This document shows positions 1 through 5,917 of a DNA stretch of 6,472 nt, in pieces. The notes below the pieces were generated by a model. That model ran no database searches and was not told the origin of the DNA. It worked only from the letters and a program-made list of their open reading frames with translations. This DNA comes from Pseudomonadota bacterium. GTDB taxonomy: Bacteria; Pseudomonadota; Gammaproteobacteria; Enterobacterales; Enterobacteriaceae. The first letter of the stretch is position 1. Each line of letters opens with the position of its first letter. Where the stretch lies: assembly GCA_023425455.1 (NCBI GenBank), contig JAFACP010000202.1, positions 1 through 6,472 of the forward strand. The letters are read 5' to 3'. Made by a program: the position numbers and the translations under genes.

Positions 1-489
1 AAGCGAAAGCTGCGCTGCCGTCGGGTAGCACCCGGGAACAGCAATCAAATTCGCCTCTTTCAGCTTATCTGCGCTCCACTCCGCCAGCCCGTATACCGCT
101 TTCTCAAGCAGATCAGGATGCTGATGAGTGAAACCGTAATACGTTTCATAAAACGCGCCATCGTTGACACGAAACGCGCCAGAGAGATCGAACACCACGC
201 AGCCAGCCGCCAGGAACTGGGGCGCTAAATCGTGGCTAACCTCATGTGCAGTGGCCAAAAACACCACGTCGACGCCGTCAGTAAACTCGCGGATATCGGA
301 CATCGGCTGCAAAGGCAGATCGACAATGCCCTTAAGTTGCGGATGCAAATCGGAAATTAACTTTCCTGCATCATTGCTTTGCGCTGAGACGGTCAAAGCG
401 GTTATGGTCATATGAGGATGGCGATTCACGTAGCTTACAAGCTCTGCGCCCGCATAACCGCTAGCGCCTACAATCAGCGTATTCAACAT
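1..489 (-). CDS. argC: N-acetyl-gamma-glutamyl-phosphate reductase ArgC (N-terminal 163 codons; C-terminus off the window)
   Basis: ArgC carries out the NADPH-dependent reduction of N-acetyl-gamma-glutamyl phosphate to N-acetylglutamate 5-semialdehyde, the third step of cytosolic arginine biosynthesis. Translating the minus strand from ATG 489 gives an uninterrupted frame beginning [17 protein letters not shown]. This carries the Rossmann nucleotide-binding motif GASGYAG at residues 8-14. The frame continues through [14 protein letters not shown] and [11 protein letters not shown] to [11 protein letters not shown], where Cys154 is the family's catalytic cysteine. The E. coli protein has 334 residues, so roughly half is visible; the missing part includes the rest of the substrate domain. 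The start is supported by AAGGA at 499-495, five bases upstream of the ATG, and by agreement with the E. coli N-terminus. In enterobacteria argC leads the argCBH operon, so argB and argH should follow to the left of position 1. Control is by the ARG boxes at 513-551. No break or unusual residue is seen. Confidence 0.97.
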   Translation of the reverse strand, partial: MLNTLIVGASGYAGAELVSYVNRHPHMTITALTVSAQSNDAGKLISDLHPQLKGIVDLPLQPMSDIREFTDGVDVVFLATAHEVSHDLAPQFLAAGCVVFDLSGAFRVNDGAFYETYYGFTHQHPDLLEKAVYGLAEWSADKLKEANLIAVPGCYPTAAQLSL

Positions 490-512
490 CGGGTTCCTTT
501 ATGCTCAACGTT

Positions 513-543
513 AATGTATTTTTATTCACATTTATTGCATGAA
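513..543 (-). promoter_or_regulatory. Tentative argC(BH) promoter
   Basis: On the minus strand TACATT (518-513, 4 of 6 matches to TATAAT) is the best -10 candidate at a sensible distance from the argC start at 489. The -35 is poor: TTCATG (543-538) gives a 19-bp spacer and matches only about half of the consensus. A promoter facing argC must exist in this 88-bp gap, but its exact position is uncertain. Any placement here overlaps the ARG boxes. Confidence 0.35.
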
Positions 544-551
544 TATTGATA
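513..551. promoter_or_regulatory. Tandem ARG boxes (ArgR operator) between argC and argE
   Basis: Two 18-bp ARG boxes lie head to tail with a 3-bp gap, the usual arrangement for binding an ArgR hexamer with L-arginine as corepressor. Box 1 (513-530, AATGTATTTTTATTCACA) differs from the consensus WNTGAATWWWWATTCANW at one fixed position. Box 2 (534-551, ATTGCATGAATATTGATA) differs at about three. The pair sits between the divergent argC and argE starts and overlaps both predicted promoters, so a single bound repressor would be expected to silence both directions. The motif match is seen directly; the repression mechanism is inferred from the well-known E. coli argECBH control region. Confidence 0.9.
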
Positions 552-553
552 CT
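525..553 (+). promoter_or_regulatory. Predicted argE promoter (sigma-70)
   Basis: The -35 element is TTCACA (525-530, 5 of 6 matches to TTGACA). It is followed after exactly 17 bp by the -10 element GATACT (548-553, 4 of 6 matches to TATAAT). Transcription would start near 560, leaving a leader of about 18 bases before the argE ATG at 578. The -35 lies inside ARG box 1 and the -10 overlaps the end of ARG box 2, consistent with direct occlusion by ArgR. Confidence 0.65.
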
Positions 554-577
554 ATCACGACCTAAGGTGTGTCAACA

Positions 578-1729
578 ATGAAAATGAACTTACCGCCATT
601 TATCGAGATTTACCGCGCCCTGATTGCCACCCCCTCCATCAGTGCAACCGAAGAAGCACTGGATCAGAGCAATGAGTCTTTAATCAATCTGCTGGCGGGC
701 TGGTTTAGCGATCTTGGGTTTAACGTTGAGGTTCAGCCCGTCCCCGGCACCCGGCATAAATTTAACCTGCTCGCCAGTACCGGACACGGTGCAGGCGGCC
801 TGCTGCTGGCGGGTCATACTGATACCGTACCGTTTGACGATGGCCGCTGGACGCGCGACCCCTTCACCCTGACCGAGCACGACAACAAGCTCTATGGTCT
901 GGGCACCGCTGATATGAAAGGTTTCTTCGCGTTCATCCTCGATGCGCTGCGTGACGTAGACGTGACAACGCTGAAAAAGCCTCTTTATATTCTGGCAACC
1001 GCCGACGAAGAGACCAGCATGGCGGGCGCACGCTACTTCTCTGAACACACGGCCATTCGCCCGGATTGCGCCATCATCGGTGAGCCGACCTCCTTGCAAC
1101 CTATTCGTGCGCACAAGGGTCATATTTCTACGGCGGTACGTGTGCTGGGGCAATCTGGCCACTCCAGCGATCCGGCACGCGGCGTGAATGCCATTGAGCT
1201 GATGCACGATGCGATTGGCCACATCATGCAGCTGCGTGACGCCCTGAAAGAGCGTTACCACCACGATGCGTTCACAGTCCCCTATCCCACGCTTAACCTT
1301 GGCAGCCTGCATGGCGGAGACGCGTCCAATCGCATCTGCGCCTGCTGCGAGCTTCACATGGACATCCGTCCTCTGCCGGGGATGACGCTGAGCGATCTGA
1401 ATGGCTTGCTGACAGAGGCGCTGGGGCCGGTCAGCGAACGTTGGCCCGGCCGCCTGACCGTCTCTGACCTGCATCCGCCGATTCCCGGTTATGAATGCCC
1501 GCCGGACCATCAGCTGGTTGCAGTGGTGGAAAAATTGCTCGGGGAAAAAACCGACGTCGTGAACTACTGTACCGAAGCGCCGTTTATTCAGACCCTGTGT
1601 CCAACGCTGGTCCTCGGCCCTGGCTCTATCAACCAGGCACACCAGCCGGATGAATATCTGGAAACCCGCTTTATCAAACCGACCCGAGAATTGATTACCC
1701 AGGTTGTTCATCACTTCTGCTGGCACTGA
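578..1729 (+). CDS. argE: Acetylornithine deacetylase ArgE (383 aa)
   Basis: ArgE hydrolyses N2-acetyl-L-ornithine to ornithine and acetate in the cytosol, the linear-pathway route typical of enterobacteria. It is an M20-family dinuclear zinc hydrolase. The metal and catalytic residues are all present: His80 and Asp82 in GHTDTVP, the bridging Asp112 in GTADMKG, the general base Glu144 with metal ligand Glu145 in TADEETS, Glu169 in IGEPTS, and His355 in NQAHQPDEY. The dimerisation (lid) domain lies roughly at residues 180-290. Length and numbering match the 383-residue E. coli enzyme exactly with ATG 578 as start. TAAGG (563-567) stands ten bases upstream. An in-frame GTG at 569 would add only three residues and is not favoured. 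The gene is divergent from argC and under the shared ARG boxes. ppc follows in the same direction after 244 bp but has its own promoter. Confidence 0.97.
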   Translation: MKMNLPPFIEIYRALIATPSISATEEALDQSNESLINLLAGWFSDLGFNVEVQPVPGTRHKFNLLASTGHGAGGLLLAGHTDTVPFDDGRWTRDPFTLTEHDNKLYGLGTADMKGFFAFILDALRDVDVTTLKKPLYILATADEETSMAGARYFSEHTAIRPDCAIIGEPTSLQPIRAHKGHISTAVRVLGQSGHSSDPARGVNAIELMHDAIGHIMQLRDALKERYHHDAFTVPYPTLNLGSLHGGDASNRICACCELHMDIRPLPGMTLSDLNGLLTEALGPVSERWPGRLTVSDLHPPIPGYECPPDHQLVAVVEKLLGEKTDVVNYCTEAPFIQTLCPTLVLGPGSINQAHQPDEYLETRFIKPTRELITQVVHHFCWH

Positions 1730-1732
1730 TCG

Positions 1733-1758
1733 TTTCCCCTCTCCGTCGGGAGGGGAAA
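1733..1758 (+). terminator. Hairpin after argE, possible transcription end
   Basis: A perfect 9-bp inverted repeat, TTTCCCCTC (1733-1741) and GAGGGGAAA (1750-1758), encloses the 8-base loop TCCGTCGG and begins three bases after the argE stop. In the argE direction it is followed by ATCTCGCG and not by a run of T, so it does not meet the textbook intrinsic-terminator pattern. It may stop transcription weakly or protect the 3' end of the mRNA. Confidence 0.45.
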
Positions 1759-1783
1759 ATCTCGCGATCCCAGTCACATTTTC

Positions 1784-1798
1784 ATAAGCATCGCTTAT
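1784..1798. repeat. Perfect 6-3-6 dyad in the argE-ppc spacer
   Basis: ATAAGC (1784-1789) and GCTTAT (1793-1798) are perfect inverted copies around ATC. The dyad lies about 70 bp upstream of the predicted ppc -35 element. It could be an operator half-site pair or a small RNA stem. No regulator family is assigned, and a chance occurrence cannot be excluded. Confidence 0.35.
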
Positions 1799-1868
1799 CT
1801 GACGCAAAGCGAATTAAATTTCGTAAATTGCCCACATTTATTCGTTTGCTGAACCGTTTTCGCAGCAA

Positions 1869-1900
1869 TTGACGACGGGGGTTTTACGTGGCTTTATAAA
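1869..1900 (+). promoter_or_regulatory. Predicted ppc promoter
   Basis: TTGACG (1869-1874) is a 5-of-6 match to the -35 consensus. The A/T-rich block TTTATAAA (1893-1900) is the best -10 region. The spacer is 18 bp if the hexamer is TTTATA and 19-20 bp if it is TTATAA or TATAAA, longer than ideal. By recall, the TTGACG core and the ACGTGGCTTTATAAA stretch are also present ahead of E. coli ppc, which supports functional constraint. Transcription would start near 1907, giving a leader of about 67 bases. Confidence 0.55.
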
Positions 1901-1907
1901 GGGAGAT

Positions 1908-1921
1908 GACAAAATATTGTC
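1908..1921. repeat. Dyad at the likely ppc transcription start
   Basis: GACAA (1908-1912) and TTGTC (1917-1921) are perfect inverted copies around AATA. The dyad lies immediately downstream of the predicted -10 region, a position where a bound repressor would block initiation or where a 5' stem could form in the mRNA. The sequence is direct observation; any regulatory role is a guess. Confidence 0.3.
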
Positions 1922-1973
1922 CAAAAGATTTTCGATTGGGCATAAACAAAAATGATGGGGTGACTGGGTTTTT

Positions 1974-4625
1974 ATGAACGAACAATATTCCGCGTTGCGT
2001 AGTAATGTCAGTATGCTCGGCAAGGTGCTGGGAGATACCATCAAGGATGCGTTAGGTGAGAACATTCTCGACCGCGTTGAAACAATCCGTAAGCTGTCTA
2101 AATCTTCCCGTGCAGGTAACGAGGCCAATCGTCAGGAGCTGCTCACCACCTTGCAGAACCTCTCCAACGACGAGCTGTTACCTGTTGCACGCGCGTTCAG
2201 CCAGTTTCTGAATCTGGCGAACACCGCTGAGCAATACCACAGCATTTCGCCGCAGGGTGAAGCTGCCAGCAACCCGGAAGTGATTGCCCGTACGCTGCGA
2301 AAACTCAAAGATCAGCCAAACCTCAACGACGCCATCATCAAAAAAGCGGTGGAATCCCTTTCGCTTGAGCTGGTACTGACCGCTCACCCAACCGAAATCA
2401 CCCGTCGCACACTGATCCACAAAATGGTGGAAGTGAACACCTGCCTGAAGCAGCTGGATAATAAAGACATTGCGGACTACGAGCGTAACCAGCTGATGCG
2501 CCGTCTGCGTCAGCTGATTGCTCAGTCCTGGCACACCGATGAAATTCGTAAACATCGCCCAAGCCCGGTCGACGAAGCCAAATGGGGCTTTGCGGTGGTG
2601 GAAAATAGCCTGTGGGAAGGGGTGCCGAACTACCTGCGCGAGCTGAACGAACAGCTGGAAGAGAACCTTGGCTATCGCCTGCCGGTCGATTTTGTGCCGG
2701 TGCGCTTCACCTCCTGGATGGGCGGTGACCGCGATGGTAACCCTAACGTCACCGCTGAAATCACCCGTCATGTGCTGCTGCTCAGCCGCTGGAAAGCGAC
2801 CGATCTGTTCCTGAAGGATATTCAGGTTCTGATCTCCGAGCTGTCGATGGTCGAAGCAACGCCGGAGCTGCGTGAACTGGCCGGTGAAGAGGGCGCCAGC
2901 GAACCGTACCGTTACCTGATGAAAAAACTGCGTGGTCAGTTGATGGCGACCCAGACGTGGCTGGAGGCGCGCCTGAAAGGCCAGCGCCTGCCGAAGCCAG
3001 AGGGTCTGCTGAGCCAGAACGAGCAGCTTTGGGAGCCGCTATACGCCTGTTATAAATCTCTGCAGGCCTGTGGCATGGGCATCATCGCTAACGGTGAGCT
3101 TCTGGACACCCTGCGTCGCGTGAAGTGTTTTGGCGTACCGCTGGTCCGTATCGACGTGCGTCAGGAAAGCACCCGTCACACTGAAGCGCTGGGCGAACTG
3201 ACCCGTTATCTCGGCATTGGCGACTATGAAAGCTGGTCCGAAGCCGACAAACAGGCTTTCCTGATCCGCGAACTGAACTCCAAACGTCCCCTCCTGCCGC
3301 GTAACTGGGAGCCCAGCAACGAAACCCGCGAAGTGCTCAACACCTGTAAGGCTATCGTGGATGCGCCGAAAGGATCGGTTGCCGCTTACGTTATCTCAAT
3401 GGCGAAAACCCCGTCAGACGTACTGGCGGTTCACCTGCTGCTGAAAGAGGCGGGTATCGATTATGCCCTGCCGGTGGCACCGCTGTTTGAAACCCTTGAT
3501 GACCTGAACAACGCCAACGACGTCATGACGCAGTTGCTGAATATCGACTGGTATCGCGGCTTTATTCAGGGCAAACAGATGGTGATGATTGGCTATTCCG
3601 ATTCCGCGAAAGATGCGGGCGTGATGGCCGCTTCCTGGGCTCAGTATCAGGCGCAAGACGCCCTGATTAAGACCTGCGAAAAAGCCGGTATTGAGCTGAC
3701 GCTGTTCCATGGTCGTGGCGGCTCGATTGGCCGTGGTGGCGCTCCGGCTCACGCGGCACTGCTCTCGCAACCGCCGGGCAGCCTGAAAGGTGGCCTGCGC
3801 GTAACTGAACAGGGCGAGATGATCCGCTTCAAGTACGGCCTGCCGGAAGTGACCGTCAGCAGCCTGTCGCTGTATACCAGCGCTATTCTGGAAGCGAACC
3901 TGCTGCCGCCGCCGGAGCCGAAAGCCTCCTGGTGCCATATCATGGACGAACTGTCGGCCATCTCCTGCGATCTGTACCGTGGCTACGTGCGTGAGAATAA
4001 AGATTTCGTGCCTTACTTCCGTTCAGCCACCCCTGAACAGGAGCTTGGCAAGCTGCCGCTGGGTTCACGTCCGGCCAAACGTCGTCCGACCGGCGGCGTA
4101 GAGTCTCTGCGCGCCATTCCGTGGATCTTCGCCTGGACGCAAAACCGCCTGATGCTGCCGGCCTGGCTGGGTGCGGGCGCGGCGCTGCAGAAAGTGGTCG
4201 AAGACGGTAAGCAGAACGAACTGGAAACCATGTGCCGCGACTGGCCGTTCTTCTCCACGCGTCTTGGTATGCTGGAGATGGTATTCTCTAAAGCAGACCT
4301 GTGGCTTGCGGAATACTATGACCAGCGTCTGGTTAAACCTGAGCTGTGGGCGCTGGGCAATGAGTTGCGCGAACTGCTGGAGGGCGACATCAAAGTGGTT
4401 CTGGATATCGCCAACGACTCGCACCTGATGGCAGACCTGCCATGGATTGCCGAGTCTATCCAGCTGCGTAATATCTACACTGACCCGCTGAACGTCCTGC
4501 AGGCCGAGCTTCTTCACCGTTCTCGCCAGGCGGAAGAAGAAGGGAAAGAGCCGGACCCGCGCGTAGAACAAGCGCTGATGGTGACCATCGCCGGCGTTGC
4601 GGCTGGCATGCGTAACACGGGTTAA
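1974..4625 (+). CDS. ppc: Phosphoenolpyruvate carboxylase Ppc (883 aa)
   Basis: Ppc carboxylates phosphoenolpyruvate with bicarbonate to oxaloacetate, the main anaplerotic reaction of enterobacteria during growth on sugars. The cytosolic enzyme is a tetramer. The predicted length of 883 residues equals that of E. coli Ppc. Active-site landmarks are intact: His138 in LVLTAHPTE, the metal/substrate region [17 protein letters not shown], and the loop [12 protein letters not shown] with Arg581 and Arg587. The conserved C-terminal tail ends in RNTG, part of the aspartate inhibitor site in E. coli. Family knowledge predicts activation by acetyl-CoA and fructose 1,6-bisphosphate and inhibition by aspartate and malate. 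ATG 1974 is the only reasonable start, because an in-frame stop (1953-1955) lies seven codons upstream. The ribosome-binding site is weak (GGG 1966-1968, or GATGGGG 1954-1960 farther off). A 23-codon reading frame in the leader overlaps the start as ATGA. No frameshift or truncation is present. Confidence 0.98.
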   Translation: MNEQYSALRSNVSMLGKVLGDTIKDALGENILDRVETIRKLSKSSRAGNEANRQELLTTLQNLSNDELLPVARAFSQFLNLANTAEQYHSISPQGEAASNPEVIARTLRKLKDQPNLNDAIIKKAVESLSLELVLTAHPTEITRRTLIHKMVEVNTCLKQLDNKDIADYERNQLMRRLRQLIAQSWHTDEIRKHRPSPVDEAKWGFAVVENSLWEGVPNYLRELNEQLEENLGYRLPVDFVPVRFTSWMGGDRDGNPNVTAEITRHVLLLSRWKATDLFLKDIQVLISELSMVEATPELRELAGEEGASEPYRYLMKKLRGQLMATQTWLEARLKGQRLPKPEGLLSQNEQLWEPLYACYKSLQACGMGIIANGELLDTLRRVKCFGVPLVRIDVRQESTRHTEALGELTRYLGIGDYESWSEADKQAFLIRELNSKRPLLPRNWEPSNETREVLNTCKAIVDAPKGSVAAYVISMAKTPSDVLAVHLLLKEAGIDYALPVAPLFETLDDLNNANDVMTQLLNIDWYRGFIQGKQMVMIGYSDSAKDAGVMAASWAQYQAQDALIKTCEKAGIELTLFHGRGGSIGRGGAPAHAALLSQPPGSLKGGLRVTEQGEMIRFKYGLPEVTVSSLSLYTSAILEANLLPPPEPKASWCHIMDELSAISCDLYRGYVRENKDFVPYFRSATPEQELGKLPLGSRPAKRRPTGGVESLRAIPWIFAWTQNRLMLPAWLGAGAALQKVVEDGKQNELETMCRDWPFFSTRLGMLEMVFSKADLWLAEYYDQRLVKPELWALGNELRELLEGDIKVVLDIANDSHLMADLPWIAESIQLRNIYTDPLNVLQAELLHRSRQAEEEGKEPDPRVEQALMVTIAGVAAGMRNTG

Positions 4626-4634
4626 CAGAACGAG

Positions 4635-4660
4635 GCCGGGCGACGCCTGCGTTGCCCGGC
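4635..4660. repeat. GC-rich hairpin after ppc (REP-like or transcription end)
   Basis: A long stem is formed by 4635-4646 and 4649-4660: GCCGGGC pairs with GCCCGGC, then one G-T wobble, then ACGC pairs with GCGT around a CT apex. It begins ten bases after the ppc stop. No T-run follows on either strand, so it is not a classical intrinsic terminator. GC-rich palindromes between genes of this kind are typical of enterobacterial REP/BIME elements, which stabilise upstream mRNA. Membership in a repeat family cannot be shown from one copy region. Confidence 0.6.
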
Positions 4661-4679
4661 GCGAAATGGCGTTACGCAA

Positions 4680-4705
4680 GCCCGGCAGGCACCGCAATGC
4701 CGGGC
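4680..4705. repeat. Second GC-rich hairpin before yijO
   Basis: GCCCGGCA (4680-4687) and TGCCGGGC (4698-4705) form a perfect 8-bp stem with a 10-base loop, ending 18 bases before the yijO ATG. The stem uses the same heptamer as the hairpin at 4635-4660 in the opposite arm order, so arms from the two hairpins could also pair with each other. The arrangement of two inverted palindromes separated by about 20 bases resembles a BIME. It leaves little room for a yijO promoter in this gap. Confidence 0.55.
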
Positions 4706-4723
4706 ATTACCGTGGTATCCCCC

Positions 4724-5572
4724 ATGCAACACGATATCAGCCTTATCCTCACCGACCTTATCACCGGCACTTCGCCGCTTCGTCAGGTACATTTTGCCAG
4801 CCCTGCGACACCCACTCCGGAACTCGCTCTGCAGGTCGATTTTCCACGACTGGAAATCGTGCTTGAAGGCGCGGTTAATGACCGGGTAGTGCCGACGTTG
4901 CAGCAGCATGATGTTCTGTATGTCCCGGCCGGAGGCTGGAACGACCCGCAGTGGCAAACGCCGGCCACAACGCTGAGCATTCTTTTTGGTAAGCAACAGC
5001 TCGGTTTTAGCCTGCTGCACTGGGATGGCACACAGGTTCTGAATCTGGCAAAGCAGCACGTTGCCCGTCGCGGCCCGCGTATTGGCTCCTTTCTGCTACA
5101 GACCCTGCATGAAATGCAGATGCAACCCCACGAACAACAAACGGCACGGCTGATTGTGGCCAGCCTGCTGAGCCACTGCGTCGACCTGCTGGGCAGTCAG
5201 ATCCAGACCGCTTCCCGCAGTCAGGCGTTGTTTGAAGCCATTCGACGCCATATTGACGAAAATTATGCCACTCCGCTCACCCGGGAATCCGTCGCGCAGG
5301 CGTTTTACATCTCGCCTAACTACCTGTCTCATCTGTTTCAGAAAACGGGAGCGGTGGGGTTTAATGAATATCTGACGCACACCCGGCTCGAGCACGCACG
5401 CCAGTTGCTGAAGGGGTATGATTTAAAAGTGAAAGATGTGGCTCTTGCCTGCGGTTTCATCGACAGTAACTATTTCTGTCGTTTATTCCGTAAACATACC
5501 GAGCGTTCGCCGTCAGAGTATCGTCGTCAGTACCACAGCCAGTTGACCGGAAAAGCGATCAGTCCAGAATGA
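4724..5572 (+). CDS. yijO: AraC-family transcriptional regulator YijO (282 aa)
   Basis: This is a predicted cytosolic DNA-binding regulator. Residues 1 to about 110 form a cupin-like sensing region (DVLYVPAGGWNDPQW near 63-77). A helical linker follows, then a C-terminal AraC/XylS domain at about 168-270 with two helix-turn-helix motifs. The first is LTRESVAQAFYISPNYLSHLF (185-205); the second runs from VKDVALACGF (236-245) through SNYFCRLFRKHTERSPSEYR, which matches the family signature. ATG 4724 gives a length within one residue of E. coli YijO (283) and an aligned N-terminus. The frame stays open upstream to 4652, but that would run through the palindromes. No clear ribosome-binding site precedes 4724 (only TACCGTGGTAT), so initiation may be weak or coupled to ppc transcription. 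The 3' end overlaps frwD tail to tail. Ligand and targets are unknown; control of the neighbouring pfl/frw genes is a guess from position. Confidence 0.9.
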   Translation: MQHDISLILTDLITGTSPLRQVHFASPATPTPELALQVDFPRLEIVLEGAVNDRVVPTLQQHDVLYVPAGGWNDPQWQTPATTLSILFGKQQLGFSLLHWDGTQVLNLAKQHVARRGPRIGSFLLQTLHEMQMQPHEQQTARLIVASLLSHCVDLLGSQIQTASRSQALFEAIRRHIDENYATPLTRESVAQAFYISPNYLSHLFQKTGAVGFNEYLTHTRLEHARQLLKGYDLKVKDVALACGFIDSNYFCRLFRKHTERSPSEYRRQYHSQLTGKAISPE

Positions 5573-5915
5573 CCTGCGTATGCTGCGGCGCAAAGAACAT
5601 CTTACGCACTGCGCCCATCACCTTTTGCGGATCGCGCAGAAACGCATTAATGCCGCATTTCACGTAGCGAACATCGTTAAAACGCTCACTGCCCGCCAGA
5701 TCAATATCGGTGATCAATAACACGACATCCGCCCGGCGGATCTCGTCATCCGTCAGCTGGTTTTCAATCCCCAGCGCCCCCTGAGTTTCAATGTGAACGC
5801 TCCAGTGCTCCTGCTGGCAGAGCTTTTCAAGTCGCTCAGCCGCCATATAGGTATGCGCCACTCCGCTGACGCAAGCGGTCACGGCCACCAGATGACGCTC
5901 TGTTATTACAGTCAT
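5559..5915 (-). CDS. frwD: Fructose-like PTS EIIB component FrwD (118 aa)
   Basis: FrwD is a small cytosolic phosphotransferase-system protein of the fructose EIIB type, expected to pass phosphate from an EIIA domain to a sugar entering through an EIIC partner. The motif TACVSGVAHTYMAAERLE starts at residue 13, with Cys15 as the phospho-acceptor; typical fructose EIIB proteins read TACPTGIAHT. The rest, including IETQGALG and ADVVLLITDIDLAG, fits the family fold. The start is ATG 5915, with a strong GGAGG (5926-5922) six bases upstream. An in-frame TTG at 5921 is unlikely. It begins two bases after the pflC stop (5920-5918), so the two genes are almost certainly co-transcribed and probably coupled. 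E. coli FrwD is 113 residues, so the N-terminus here is about five longer. The sugar is not known even in E. coli. Confidence 0.93.
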   Translation of the reverse strand: MTVITERHLVAVTACVSGVAHTYMAAERLEKLCQQEHWSVHIETQGALGIENQLTDDEIRRADVVLLITDIDLAGSERFNDVRYVKCGINAFLRDPQKVMGAVRKMFFAPQHTQVILD

Positions 5916-5917
5916 TT

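Noticed and set aside
164..415. Plus-strand frame of 83 codons at the left end
   Set aside because: It is antisense to argC, whose minus-strand translation is conserved across the same interval.
1733..1758. Confident intrinsic terminator after argE
   Set aside because: The stem is good but no T-run follows it in the argE direction, so it is listed only as a possible transcription end.
680..1807. Long open frame of 375 codons on the minus strand opposite argE
   Set aside because: It is antisense to a fully conserved, metal-site-complete ArgE. The translation resembles no known family and is rich in Arg, Gln and Val, as expected of a shadow frame in a GC-rich coding gene.
4065..4697. Minus-strand frame of 210 codons over the end of ppc, and others at 3414-3938 and 2178-2771
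   Set aside because: They lie antisense to conserved Ppc coding sequence, show no recognisable motif or plausible ribosome-binding context, and are explained by codon bias.
4635..4705. CRISPR-like or attachment-site reading of the repeated heptamers
   Set aside because: The copies are inverted arms of hairpins, not direct repeats with uniform spacers, and no cas or integrase gene is near.
4652..4723. N-terminal extension of YijO by 24 residues
   Set aside because: The extension is encoded by the palindromes, starts at a TTG codon with no ribosome-binding site, and is not present in E. coli YijO.
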